Origin: Aspidapion aeneum
Taxonomy: Eukaryota; Arthropoda; Insecta; Coleoptera; Brentidae
DNA: 64,000 nt
Reading direction: 5' to 3'
Assembly (NCBI GenBank): GCA_963576565.1
Contig: OY755040.1
Coordinates: forward strand, 24,680,543 to 24,744,542
Below are positions 23,909 to 36,165 of this stretch, piece by piece. The notes under the pieces are model-generated. The model saw only the letters and a program-made list of their open reading frames with translations, made no database searches and had not been told where the DNA came from. Made by a program: the position numbers and the translations under genes. Position 1 is the first letter of the stretch; every line of letters begins with the position of its first letter.

Positions 23909-26900
23909 GTAAGTAATCAACTTAAATCTCTTTTAGAACTTACATTTACACTGCCATCATTTGACTCCACTTTGTAAATCTCAAAACTTATCAACACATT
24001 TTCAAACATTATTTTTTATTTTTTTTTATCAATATACTGGCAAGTCATTTTACAATTAACAATTTGTTTCTTATTCTGTAATAAATTTCATTTAACAATT
24101 GTTTAATTTTCATTTTCTTAATTTTTTTTTTCCTTTTTTTTTTAAATTTTTTAAAAACTTTTTTCAAATGTCCTACCTGAGTAACATAAAATAATTAATT
24201 TTGAATGCACCTATGCTTGTCAACGTCGAACGCCTGAATTTTACCTGGCCATTGTTGAGGAAAAGAAGAACATACATACACAATCCCCTACAATCTGGGA
24301 AAGGATTTTGGATTTTCTCAATCAGTATACACACCTTGGGTTAGCTATTCACCCCTCAGATTGAGTGCACACTCTGGGCATTCAGTTGTTGAATTCAGTT
24401 GCATAGGTATTTTTTCCATTATTTTTCAATACTTTGTCTCTAGCAACTTTAGGAAAATAATTACAACAATTAGATGTGAACATCCCAAATATTTTCATAT
24501 CTTATGGGCCTTTTTCTCCCAATATTTGCACCAGTTTTGAATATTTTAAATAAATAAAATTGTTTTGTTCTGTTGCTAGACATATTTTCATTCAAGGTCA
24601 CATGTGTTTTTTGTAAAAAATGGTTTTTATACAAAATCTTTTCTTGTTTTGCAACTGAATCTGCATTTTTTTATGCAGAATAATACACGTTTTTGTGCAT
24701 TTTAACTGCGATTTATGAGATTTATTGAAATAAATAGGTTTATTTTGATTTCATAAAAATATTTTTATTTTTCCTTGCTTTGGTAATCTTTTACACATTA
24801 ACCCTTTCAGGATGGCTAACTGCAGTATGTGTCGTGCCCTGTTGCCGGGGAAAAAATGACTTTGGAACGAGAGATGAGGTTATCTTTTTTAGCGGTTTCC
24901 TTACATCACTACCTCCTGGGGTAGATCTCGGACTGGGTTGCTGTCTGTCTCATTCTACCTAACGTAGAATGATGACAGCAGATATTTGGTCCAGATCTCC
25001 CCTATGATGGAATAATTTTGGAAGTATATATATATATATATTTTTTTAACAATCATTCATATAATTGAGTCCTACGCTACTGACTCAAAGGTGGGTACAC
25101 TGTGACCTGCTGGAAATGTGCATCTACCTATAAAGAACTTTCTATTTGTGTCATTTTGATTCAGTTAAAAATCTTTTAGAATTTTATCTCGTTTATTAGT
25201 CAATTTTTTTGGTTTTTTAATTACACAAATACTCTGGAAGCCTCAGAAGTAGGTAGAATTTCATTGTTTGGCTACAGCGTTTGGGTTGAACTGTATTTTA
25301 TTTAAGATCTTCTTTGTAAAACATTGGTATTAAACACTGTGGCGCACATAAAATTTTCTTATTTCTGAACCCCCCCCTCCTCCACTGTATAAAAGTTACC
25401 AGGCATATCAATGTTTTACCTAGCTGGAAAATACAGTTCTGCTTCCAGATATTTCTTTAATTATTCAGTGGGTTTTTTGTGTCACAAATTGGCAAATTGT
25501 TATTATTCTAATTATAGTGTCACAAAATGGCGACAACGTCTTTAAGCTGCCACAAATGTCACCCAACGCATTTTAATAGGCCACAAATTGGTTGCCGTTG
25601 CCGCATGACTGGATGACGCATATATGCGTAGCTATTTTTATATATATCAATGAAAAATAAATATTTCTAACATATTTTGGCTTTTTTTGAGCAAGAAGGC
25701 TGATCCTCATTTCTACGCATGGCTTTACTGCAGTTTTTTTTCAAAAAAGATCAGAAAGAACGAATAACAAACAAAAAACAATGTTTCACTATGTGTTTCC
25801 GAAAAAAGCAGTCCTTACTGCTGGCTAACGCAAATATGAGTCGATACGTCGCGCCCCCTCTAAAAACATTAACGCACTGATGTGTCAGCCGGCTGTCGGC
25901 CGTATCCTTTTTAAAGTATATGTCAGCTGACTCTAGTAGGCATGAGATGGGATATAAGCCTGTAACGCACATGTGCGTCAGCCGATGGTGCGGCAAGTTT
26001 TGTTCTAACGCAAATGCGCGTTCCCCGTCCCGAAAGGGTTAAATATATATAAATAAATATATCTCATATATATCTCATTTATGAGCCACCCACTCATTTT
26101 TTATAAATCGATTAATCAAAATCTATAATTTTTCTCAAGAGGTCCTTAGTGATTCCACTAAATGGTCCTTGTTTAAAGTTTGATATAAGGGGATTGAAGA
26201 CATGAGCTCAATTTGAAGTTAATCATCATTTAATAATCACTTTTTAACAAATGGCTGATGCTAAAGATCTAGTGGGGTTTGATTTTGATGATTTTGATGA
26301 AAAATATTTTGCTATTAAGGCACTTTTTCTGAATATTTTTTCACAAAATATACAAGATATGTTTATTGTGTTATTATACCATTACAAAGTATTTACACTT
26401 GTCAATGTTTTTTTTTACAATGTAAAGTCTTAATTACTATTTAAATTTACTTAAAGTTACAATAAAATTCTCTATAAATAAAAAATCTCTCTAGTACACA
26501 AAATTTAGTCAAAAAAATTACAAATATTTACATAATTAAAAGGTTTGACCTCAGGTTTGACATAGAAATTCAACATATAAATTTGACTGGAAAAAGAATG
26601 AGTGTCAATTGATGAGATTGGGAATACTGCTCTTATTCTTTAATACCTACTCAAAATTCATTTGTTGTATAACAACCTTTATTCACAAGTAATTCTTTCA
26701 CTTTATTCTTAAAGTTGCTGGTTTCTAGTGTTTTTAGATTATCTGGCATGTACTAAATAGCTTGACTGACTGATACCATGGCCCATTTTGACAGCTAGTT
26801 AGTGTATAATTTTGTTTGTATTCGTTTCTATTCCTGATGTTGTAACTGTGTATGTCGCTTTGTGTCTGTTGATTTTGTATGTTTGTTTTAAAATAAATAA

Positions 26901-29900
26901 GACATTCTAGTATGTAGTGTGATGGTTGTGTTAATATTCTTAGTTCTTTGAACTTGTTTCTACAGTCTTCTCTATATTTTAAGCCTAAGATAGTTCTGAT
27001 GGCTTTTCGTTGTAGTTTGACATAGAAATTCAACATATAAATTTGACTGGAAAAAGAATGAGTGTCAATTGATGAGATTGGGAATACTGCTCTTATTCTT
27101 TAATACCTACTCAAAATTCATTTGTTGTATAACAACCTTTATTCACAAGTAATTCTTTTACTTTATTCTTAAAGTTGCTGGTTTCTAGTGTTTTTAGATT
27201 ATCTGGCATGTACTAAATAGCTTGACTGACTGATACCATGGCCCATTTTGACAGCTAGTTAGTGTATAATTTTGTATGTATTCGTTTCTATTCCTGGTGT
27301 TGTAACTGTGTATGTCGCTTTGTGTCTGTTGATTTGGTATGTTTGTTTTAAAACAAATAAGACATTCTAGTATGTAGTATGATGGTTGTGTTAATATTCT
27401 TAGTTCTTTGAACTTGTTTCTACAGTCTTCTCTATATTTTAAGCCTAAGGTAGTTCTGATGGCTTTTCGTTGTAGTTTAAATACTCTTTTTGCTTGTGCT
27501 GAATTGCCCCATGTTATGCTGTTTTTAGAGTTGAAAAAAAAAACTGTACCTACTAGACTTCTGGTGCTGTATTCTTGAATCCCGTTCCCGTGAGTGAGTA
27601 GCTTCTCACTTACTTTAACCCAGGTGATTGTGAGAGAGGATAGCTGCACTCACCCTGCACTCGACTCCCGGTCCGTCAAGAATACGGCCTCTGATGACAT
27701 ACAAATTGCTTCTTAGTTTGGCTGCCAGGAAATCAACTTGAGCTTCCCATAATAGCTTTGTATCCAATATTGTTCCTAAAAACTTAGTCTGTTCTTCTTG
27801 ATCTAGTTTTTCTGTATACTCTGAGTTTTTTAATGTGAATATTATTCTGTGTGTTCTGTTTTTGTTTAATAAAAGTTTATTTGTTGCAAACCATGTTTCA
27901 GCTTCTGCCTCTGTTTGTTCAATTATATTTTTAATATTTGTGTTTTCTTTTGTTGTTGTTAGTATTGTTGTATCATCTGCAAATAATGTTAGTAATCCTA
28001 GTGTGCTGTTTGCTGGGAGGTCATTGATATATCAGAAACAATACAGATGATACAATTGCTCCTTGGGGTACTCCTATGTTTATATTTTTCTAGTGAGATC
28101 TTATTCCAACTTGCTGCTTTCTATCATTTAAGTATGACTGTATTAGTTTAATGTTTTCTTCTGAAAAGTTATATTTGGATAGTTTTTAAGTAGTAGTTTA
28201 TGTGATACACAATCATATGCTTTACTTAAGTCGCAGAATATTGCTGGCGCATATTCATGGTTTTCAAATGCGTTTTGTATTTTGCTGATTAAATCAAGTA
28301 TGCCAAGTGTTGTGTTTTTGTTTTTTCTGAAGTCAAACTGTTCCAGGCAGAAGCAGTTGCTTTTTTTCATGAAATTTGTGATTTGTTGTGCCATGGCCTT
28401 TTCGAATCCTTTAGACAAGGTTGGTAGTATTCATATTGGTCAGTAATTGGTGACTTCTTCTTTATTTCCGTTTTTAAATATTGGTTTTATTATAGCTTCT
28501 TTGAAAATATCTGGTAAAATATTTTCTCTTATACATTGGTTTATTAATTTTGTTAGTGGTGCTATTATAAGGTTATTTATTGATTTAAGAATTTTTGTGT
28601 TTATATTGAAGTGGTCCCAGGTATTTTTATTTTGTTTATTATACTTCATTGTATGAGATTTTAGTGAAGCTAAATTTTGCTGTAGGTGGTTTGATATGTT
28701 CAAAAAAATCTTCTATAGGGTCTTTGTTTGTTAATGGTCATTAAAATCGTTTGCTGTAATATTAGTTTTATATGAATCTTACTTTTTGCTTTTCCTTTTT
28801 TTATTTATCATTTTCCACATGGCTTTTGTTTTGTTATGGGCAGTATTTATTATACTATCATTTGCACTTCTTTTTGCTTTTTTTATGTCTTGTTGATATG
28901 TCTTTCTATATTGTTTAAACTCTTGTTTTAGTTGTGAGTTTTCTGAGCGTTTACTTGCTTCACCTAGTAGTCTTAGTGGTTCTCGTTTCTGTTTAAGATG
29001 TTCACTGCACCATGAAATGTTGTTCTTTTGATCAGAACGGACTATATATGTCGTTTCTGGGAACGCCTTTGTGCATGCGTAATTAAGTTTTTCTGTAAAA
29101 ATTTTGAATTTTTTGTTAATGTCTATTGTTGTTTTGTTAACAAACTCCCAGTTGATTGTTTCCACCATGTTGTATACTTCACATAACCCTTTTTGTGTGA
29201 CCGGTCTACATTTTTTGTTGTTCTTAATTGTTCTTTTTTTGGTAGTTTGAAGGTTATTTTTTGCATATTGTGGTCTGATATGTTAGGGTCCCAGATTGAT
29301 GTTTCCAGATTATCTGTTGTAAAATTGATAAAGATATTATCGATACATGCTGCTTCTCTGGTTGCTTCAAAGATTGTTTGTTTGGTGACTTGTGTTTTTG
29401 TGTCATGGTGTGAATCAAAATGGATATTAAAATCTTCAGTTAATATTATATTATTGTGTACATTTCGACGTTGTAAAGCATTTTCAAGATTTTTTATAAA
29501 GGTGTCTAAAATCCTGATGGTGACCTATATAATGTTAATATATACAGGTTGAGGTCTGTCATGTGAATGTCGCATATTTCTATGTCTTTCTCAGAGCAGT
29601 ATTCTTTTAGAAAGTCTAATTTAGTTCCATTATTTTCATTTCTTACAAATATTGCTGATCCTCCATTGTTATAAAGGGTTCTACAGAATGCACTGCCATA
29701 CTTGAAACCTTCTATGTCCATATTTTCTAGTTCTTGCTCTCTTAGCCAGTGTTCTGAGATACATATTACATGGATTTCTCTGTCATGGATTGCACTTTCT
29801 AAATGTCCTATTTTATTTTCCAGTGAACATATGTTGCAATGTATCATGCTTATTTTCTCTTTTAGAGGCATATTTGATTTATTAAGACCGTTTATCTGTG

Positions 29901-32900
29901 TTCCATTTGGTTCGACCGGTTTGGGAAGAACCGTGTTCTTCCAAAAAAGGTATGTAAAGACCAGCTCCATGAAATGACACTTTATTTAACACTAATTCAA
30001 AAGTTTATAATGTGCCTCCATTTAAAAGCAATTATAAAATTGGCCTACATTCATTGATCCTTATGATAGCTTAATTCATAATGACTCATTCAAAAATGTA
30101 GTTTTCTTATAAAGCAGTAACAGCTTCAGAATACTGGAATAATATTTTTCATGCATCCAATATGTCACTACAACGTTTAGTATGAACACTACGACGTTTA
30201 GTGTGAAGAAAATTTAACTGGCTTGTCAGTTTTGGGTTATCCTGTAAAGGAATATCTAATATGCTGTTGATAATCATACTTCAGAGTCATTTGAACTTGC
30301 TCACAGTCTTTTAAAAATACACTCCTATGAGGAATTAAATATTTACATACACAATGTAAAGCTTTGTCTTCATTTGCCTACTCAAAGCTGTAGTCGTTAA
30401 AAGTCAAAATGGAAAGCTTGGTACAACAAAATCTCAAAATCCAAAGAGTTTTTGTCAAATACTGACCCTGTCAAATGCGTTCTGGATTGTCCTGATAAAC
30501 TTTTGATTCCAAAATGTCAATTTTTAAATTAAACGAATCCTCATAATCACTATACCTTATCAAAACAAAATAGGTTATGCATTCTATGTTTGAGTTCATT
30601 ACATGTCACCCAAAGTGCACTAGCAATATTAATTGTTCAATTTGCAAATCCAGGCATAATGTTTTGCTTCATTGGGAGTCGAATTCAATAGAAAACCCTA
30701 ATTTGCAAACTCAAAATAATATGCAAGTTTTTAAAGAAAATTTACTCTGGGGAGTATGGACAAAATAAAAGCTATTTTTCTTTTAATTTTTCTACAATCT
30801 CGCAAACTGAGTCAACCTTGTTGGCCACCACACTCGCTCAGGTCACGGATAGGTTTGGTAATTTTCATACATGCCTTACTTGATAGTGCAAGCCAGGTGA
30901 ATGAGAGAGAGATACAGGGCTTAGCAGAAAAACTCTGAAATCAGTCTTAGAATCGTTTTAAACCCTTGACAACTTTTGATCAGGAATTTAAGATCTACAG
31001 CATGCTAAAATGTTATCAAAATCCCAGATTGTTTGACATTCCATTTAGAATTATCTCGGTTTCAATAAATTTATCTTTGCTTAAAAAGTGTTTTGGTTTT
31101 TTTATTCTAGTCTGTCTTCACTTAAAGAGGTCTTCATCAGACACGGAAGACCGCCACACTGTCTCAAAGAAGTAATTCAAGAAATGTCAAAAAACAAAGA
31201 AATAGAAACTTTTGAAGTGTTTGTCAAAAAAGGTGCCTCATGGACCAGTTGGGCAACAGATATATTAATAAAAGCTCCAATAAATTGGTCTTATAACACA
31301 GTCAAAAACGTTATGTTTACTAGTCAAAACAATCCTGAATATGTACATGTTGAAGTTTTAAAAAGTAAAAGCCAAGATCTATTAAACAAAGTACCGAATA
31401 ACTTTAAAAATAAAGTTATAAATTTAACGGACCTAATGGAAGTTGCCGATTGTAATGATAAAAATATTAGGTTTTTAATTTTTTATTTAATGTTCCAACA
31501 AAAGGTTGCTATAGCCAACCATACAGACATATTTAATGTACACCACTTAGATACAGTGTTGATAAAAATAAGCAACGATAAAAATGCGCCAATAATAACT
31601 GATTTAGACCTGGGAATTTACAAGTTAGAACAAAACGAAAAACTTATTTCGAAACAAATTGAAGAAATCGAAGAAGAAATACTAACATGTGTACAAAACG
31701 CAAAAAAAAACTTGGCTCAAAAGCACAGGGAAACAGCGAAGAGTTGTCTAGTAAAAAAACACACAATAGAAAAACGTTTATCCAAGAAAATCAACGCCTG
31801 GCACAATCTTCAAAATTTGTTGGAACAAATGAAAGATTCCCATACAAATGCCCAAGTTTGGGAAGCATACAATACTGCCTTGGATGCGTTTAACTCGTCT
31901 GTCAGTGGAATGGGACTCTCGCCAGATTCTGTAGATGATACTATGATCAAACTGGGAGAGGTAAGCTTATTGCATGATATCCATAACAAAAATTTTAAAA
32001 AGTGATTTTCTTTGAAACTTTTTTGAGAAGTTATTTTGTTTGTTTGACGGGAAAAACAACGTGGGAAAAGTGTTTTTTTATCCCTCGAAGAATTGTACAA
32101 ACTTTTTGGCTACACTCTAGAAAGTTTTAGTTTTATCCCTTGGTATATAATATTGTCGAGTACGATTTTGTTTTAAATATCGAACCCTTGAACGAGGGTA
32201 CCATGGTAGATCTCTTGTGTGTATAAAATATGAAAGAATTTTAAAAACGTTACAAACTTTAATGAATACAAAACAAAACTCTGTTGCAATATACAAATTG
32301 TTTATTTATTTGATTTCACACTTTAACAGTGCGAGCGAAGAATTCTTAAAAATTATTTGAATGGCTTGATCGAGTGAATACCCTGAGAATTAGCGTTCCT
32401 ACACTGTGATTATGCCGTGATATGGAGTTTTAGAAATGTATATTCATGGTTTTGGTGGCCCTATTGGTTGGGCGTTGGCGACATAGCGCAGGAAACTTTT
32501 TTTAAATAATTTTTCGTTGTTTAATTTAACCCCGGGTTTGGCATTGTTGTTTACGGTTTTGCGTAAAACCTTGCCTTATTGCATTTTGGTAAATAAAAAG
32601 CGCCTGTTTGTTGAGTGAAGTATAGGCATTATTACGTTTGTTTTTCCAGGTTCTTGATGATTGTGACGATATACAAAGTTCCCTAGCCGGATCGATGAGA
32701 AACGAGGACACATCCGACCTGGAAAAAGAGCTCGAGGAGCTTCTGAAAGAAGAAGGTTTGAACGCAAACAACCAAGATCCGCCGCCAAACAATGACAGCA
32801 GTGACAGCATAGAAAGTAGACTACACAAGTTGACGTTGAATTTGCCCGACGTACCGGATGATACTCCAAATAGTTCTTTGCAAGAATGTGAGATACGGCC

Positions 32901-32904
32901 ATAG
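23730..32904 (+). CDS. CHMP7: Charged multivesicular body protein 7 (ESCRT-III-like)
   Basis: Three exons (23730-23908, 31111-31960, 32650-32904) give 427 aa, close to the family's usual 420-450. CHMP7 recruits ESCRT-III to holes in the nuclear envelope and works with LEM2-type inner nuclear membrane proteins and VPS4. Residues 1 to about 215 form the divergent winged-helix half (LPSSLKDEERLNVLFGPLRS, then SLSSLKEVFIRHGR). From about residue 224 (DLDLGIYKLEQNEKLISKQI) to about 345 is the Snf7-like helical core, with a basic coiled first hairpin and KRLSKKINAWHNLQNLLEQM. The last exon has two acidic amphipathic motifs, DLEKELEELLKEEG and SRLHKLTLNLPD, in the place of the MIT-interacting motifs. 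The start chosen is the first in-frame ATG after a stop at 23664. Intron 1 is 7.2 kb and holds piggyBac-like and LINE insertions. Confidence 0.92.
24290..24365. mobile_element. Solo end of the GATTGTGAG foldback family
   Basis: On the minus strand TCTGAGGGGTGAATAGCTAA then CCC, TGTGTATAC and GATTGAGAAAATCCA closely match the left terminus of the element at 17799. Only this terminus is present. It lies in CHMP7 intron 1. Confidence 0.6.
24802..26038. mobile_element. Non-autonomous piggyBac-like element in a TTAA site
   Basis: The ends CCCTTTCAGGA and (inverse) CCCTTTCGGGA are flanked by TTAA at 24798-24801 and 26039-26042. Short GC-rich CGCA-type palindromic steps lie near both ends. No transposase frame is recognisable in the 1.2 kb. 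The TTAA duplication and CCC terminus are hallmarks of the piggyBac superfamily. Confidence 0.7.
26043..26539. other. CHMP7 intron 1 filler
   Basis: AT-rich sequence between the piggyBac-like element and the LINE. A 60-codon frame (MADAKDLVGFDFDDFDEKYF) is open but has no recognised homologue and no good splice context, so it is not called as a gene. Confidence 0.3.
26540..29990 (-). mobile_element. Degenerate jockey-like LINE
   Basis: The minus strand carries, in broken frames, an AP endonuclease domain at about 29970-29500 (CISEHWLREQELENMDIEGF) and a spacer at 29168-28779. The reverse transcriptase follows: motif A CDLSKAYDCVSH at about 28210, motif B GVPQG at about 28060 and motif C FADD at about 27975. 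The C-terminal region LQRKAIRTTLGLKYREDC comes next. Several stops and frameshifts make it non-functional. It lies antisense in CHMP7 intron 1. Its C-terminal part resembles the fragment at 63115. Confidence 0.88.
26556..27475. repeat. 460-bp tandem duplication of the LINE 3' part
   Basis: The segments 26556-27015 and 27016-27475 are almost identical (about 1-2% different) and join at TGTAGT/TTGACATAG. Both contain the C-terminal codons of the LINE. The duplication therefore happened after insertion, or at the 3' end during integration. Confidence 0.9.
29991..31110. other. CHMP7 intron 1, 3' part
   Basis: No mobile element or exon was recognised here. It ends in a long pyrimidine tract (GGTTTTTTTATTCTAG) that serves as the exon 2 acceptor. 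Confidence 0.4.
31111..31960 (+). CDS. CHMP7: CHMP7 exon 2
   Basis: The acceptor is TTTTTATTCTAG and the donor GGAGAG/GTAAGC. It carries most of the second winged helix, a membrane-facing segment (SWTSWATDILIKAPINWSYN) and the Snf7-like helices up to DDTMIKLGE. Confidence 0.95.
32650..32904 (+). CDS. CHMP7: CHMP7 exon 3: C-terminal tail with MIM-like motifs
   Basis: The acceptor is TTTTTCCAG, phase 0. The 84-residue tail has the alpha-5/6 region (VLDDCDDIQSSLAG), two MIM1-like stretches and an Asn/Pro/Ser-rich linker, ending at TAG. Confidence 0.92.
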   Translation, partial: VLDDCDDIQSSLAGSMRNEDTSDLEKELEELLKEEGLNANNQDPPPNNDSSDSIESRLHKLTLNLPDVPDDTPNSSLQECEIRP

Positions 32905-33190
32905 AAGTAAGTAAGAAAGTAAATGACTTTAGAAGAGAGGTTTATATTTTGAATAGCGCCCTCAGAACGAAAATGACACAACTCAAAATTTATAAATTAG
33001 TGATAAAACGACAAAATTATCCTACCTATTTATAATGCCTACATAAATTTAATGGTTGAATCAAGAAATTTATATAATAACTTAAAATAAGCATTATACC
33101 GAAATTATTTTAGGTTTCTTTTGTTTACCTAAAATTAAATTTTTTGAGTTGTATAAACTTTGTTCTGAGGGTGCGATATATCTGTCCATA
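32905..33190. other. CHMP7 3' flank
   Basis: Non-coding sequence downstream of the CHMP7 stop, presumably 3' UTR at first. No AATAAA lies within 300 bp of the stop, so the poly(A) site is not located. Confidence 0.35.
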
Positions 33191-34900
33191 CAGGGGGCCC
33201 CAAATTCGATGTTTTTGAAGGGTTTCATATAGCGCAAATAGAAAAAAACTGAATTCATCGTTCATCGATTTTCAAGAGATGTTCAAAGTGAAAACCGGAT
33301 CTTGATTTAACAAGCTCTTTTTAAGCTGCAGGGAGTTTCTAAAAGGTATGCATTTTGGGAGAGGGTCTATAACTCCTTTATTTATAAAATTTTCATTTAG
33401 GCGTAAATTGTTTGTTTATAGATTTTTTTATGAGAAATTCAACTAGATTTTATCTCTCGCTTTTAGTTTCTTTATATTATTTGTATTTGTTTGCTTTTAT
33501 TTTATATTTTAATTTGTTTAGTTACTTCAAAATTATTTTTAAAACAGCAAATAAAAAAATCTACCAAAAATAAAGAGGTTAAAAAAAATATAAAATTTAA
33601 AGAAATCAAATAATGTGTAAATATCATTAAAAAATACTCTGCCAATATATGGGCCCCTAAGCTCACACTAGGTACTATAGTTATAGTGTACGTGTGAGCT
33701 AATATAACTAAAAACTGAAATATATTTTATTCAACTCCGGACTAAATTACCTTTTGTTTGATACCACACAAGCCATGTTTTGACTTAAACTCAAATTTTT
33801 GAAATCTACCCCCACCCTTAAAAAAACAAAAACTAAAATGTATTTTGTTAAACTCCGGACTCAATTACCTTTCGTTTGATATCACACACGCCATATTTTC
33901 ACATAAACTCTAATTTTTGAAATTTACCCCCACCCTTTTATTTGGTTTGTGTTTGGTGGATTTTGTTTATTTTTAAATGGGACCATCTCGGCCCAAGACC
34001 CAGCCTAGGTACCAAATTTCATTAAAATCGGCCAAGCGGTTTTTGAGTTATGCGCGTTGGTCGTTACAGACAGACAGACAGACAGACGGCGCAACAAAAG
34101 TTTCAAAATCATTTGAAACGCAAAGATATATAAACATTTTTGAAATCGGAGCAACTTTTTTTTTCTCGAAAAAATTAGGATCACCATAGCTCACACTACT
34201 ATAGTATAGTATATGTGTGAGCTAAAAAATATCAACTTTATTTATTATCTCAAAACATAACAGTGATAAAAATGCAGATTTTTAAAAATCCGCTGTAGCT
34301 TAAAAACGGCTTTTACCTTTTAGTCAGTCATCTTTTATCAATCTTCCCTAGAAATATCCATGCAAAACCTCCAAAAATTATAGAAATTTGGAACACTCTG
34401 TACAGGGTATCTCGGTCTTGTTAGAGTTTGGATTTTGTAGGTTGTTATTTGTGATAGAGAAAAAAAATATTTGTATGAAAAGAATTGGCGATTTAACATT
34501 TTTTATGCAGAGCGTGCTAAGAAACTTATTTACAAAAAACGGTTTTGCAAAAAAAATTATGCAATGAATGACTGACAAAAGCAAACATGTTTATAAAAAT
34601 TAATAAAAATCACATATTTGCAACTTTTGCAATTTGCAAAAATATACATTTGCAAATATCAGAATTTAAATTGACATGCATACTTTTTATAATAATAATT
34701 AATAATCACCATATTGATTTGCATATTATTAACATAATTTTTTTTGTAAATTGGCTTTTTTTAAATAACCTTTTTGACACACTGTGGATAAAAATGGATC
34801 ACGAAAAGGCGCTGCAAATGATAATTTAATATTTTTGCTTTTTGACCAATGATAAACAGCCAAAAAAAACCAAACACAGAGAAGGTAGGGACACCCTGTT
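33190..34900. mobile_element. Probable MITE with ACAGGG/CCCTGT ends, holding a nested element
   Basis: TACAGGGGGCCCCAAATTCG at the left and GGGACACCCTGTTGTA at the right are loosely inverted. The sequence around 34290-34390 (AAAACGGCTTTTACCTTT, TTTGGAACACTCTGTA) resembles that at 62555-62640, which follows another TACAGGGTGTCCCAAATACG start. Boundaries are tentative. Confidence 0.45.
33634..34224 (-). mobile_element. TAGCTCACAC dispersed element, copy 2
   Basis: It is inverted relative to copies 1 and 3. From right to left it has the AGCTCACAC hairpin, the GACAGACA microsatellite, AGTTATGCGCGTTGGTCGTT, the sub-repeats and TGCCAATATATGGGCCCCTA. It is about 140 bp shorter than copy 1, with one sub-repeat fewer. 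Confidence 0.8.
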
Positions 34901-35143
34901 GTACATATGTATAGGCCATAAAAACAGATATATTTAAAGCTTTTTTATCAGTAGGTTGCCCGAAAAGATGTCACCACTTATATGGCATCCACTTATATTT
35001 TAATAATATATACGTCCAAATAAAGCTAGCTTACTTCTTTGACATTTTGACCTGTATGAGCATTTTAATAACAAAGCCAAAGCTAGCGTCCTTCTTAGAC
35101 ATTTTGACCTATAGGTTGCATAGTCCACTATTCAGGCCAAAGC

Positions 35144-35208
35144 TAGAGACCCTGTATGTATGACATATTCGTCTATTTTAAAAATATGTCATACATATAG
35201 GGTCTCTA
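35144..35208. mobile_element. Micro-hairpin H2 with 8-bp target duplication
   Basis: A 65-bp stem-loop from TAGAGACCCTGTATGT to its inverse ending GGGTCTCTA. The direct repeat GCCAAAGC flanks it at 35136-35143 and 35209-35216. The whole element is stem and a short loop. Confidence 0.85.
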
Positions 35209-35324
35209 GCCAAAGCTAGCTAGATATAGTTTAATGCTTTTAGGATCCTAATTATGTAATAACATTAAGGACACTCATCGTAGAGCAATCTTTACGATGA
35301 GTGACGCTTTACAATGAGTAGATT

Positions 35325-35385
35325 TAGGGTCTCTGCATCCTGGAAGCCTGGCGTCTCGCCAGGCTTCCAGGATGCAGTGACCCTA
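35325..35385. mobile_element. Micro-hairpin H3 with 8-bp target duplication
   Basis: A 61-bp almost perfect hairpin, TAGGGTCTCTGCATCC to its inverse ending GTGACCCTA, with a loop of a few bases (GTCTC). AGTAGATT flanks it at 35317-35324 and 35386-35393. The two other copies of the surrounding tandem unit lack the hairpin. Confidence 0.9.
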
Positions 35386-36165
35386 AGTAGATTAAGTACC
35401 ATAGAAGTGGTGATATCTTGTTGGGCAACCTTGTATAACGATTAATAACTTTGTTTTTCACAGTTTGTTTGATTAAATTTATTTACTTTAAAGCTGTAGA
35501 AGAGTTTAATTTTATATTTTTAATTATTTAATTTTAATAATATTTCTATAATTCAGTTATTTTATTTTAATTTGTCTACAAATCGGCATTGCTTTCAATA
35601 AAATATTTCAAATGTCTTTGGGCTTTTTTTTAGAAAAATATTCTGATAACGTGGTCAGGAAATTAAGTAAGTGCGCAGGTGCCAAACCGCACCGGCATCT
35701 TTTGAGCGTCGAACTGACTAAACAAAGCGTACAATTTGTAGGATAATATTACTAATACACTTTCAACATACATTTTTTAAGTGACAGAAAGAAGAATTAG
35801 CTGGTTAATAATCAGACTTTCTTTTTTCGACATTCAGTCCATCACTTAAAAAATAGATCAGTGTACTGAGGGTAACTAGTTCTAAGCAATGACCCTAGTT
35901 GTAAGTGACTTGCAAGTAACGCTTGCATGTCCAGACTGAAGTTTTATTGTTCTTCCCTTAACTGAATAATATTATTTTGCTGTTTGGAGTTTAAACTTAC
36001 TTTTAACAATTAAAAATTTATTAGGATTTTTTAAAGGAAAATAAATAAATTTTATTTTTTTTAATAGTACATATAGTATTTATTTACACAACTATCACAG
36101 TCACACAGATACAAGTCAATTATTTTATCCAGGAATTTAGATTCTCTTTTAATTTTTGAACAGGT

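Noticed and set aside
26251..26433. Small plus-strand ORF MADAKDLVGFDFDDFDEKYF
   Set aside because: Acidic start looks protein-like, but there is no recognised family and the rest is AT-driven Phe/Tyr/Asn sequence. It is not in a spliceable position for CHMP7.
32526..32981. Minus-strand ORFs of 108-151 codons
   Set aside because: They overlap CHMP7 exon 3 antisense and are shadows of its codon use. No domain is recognisable.
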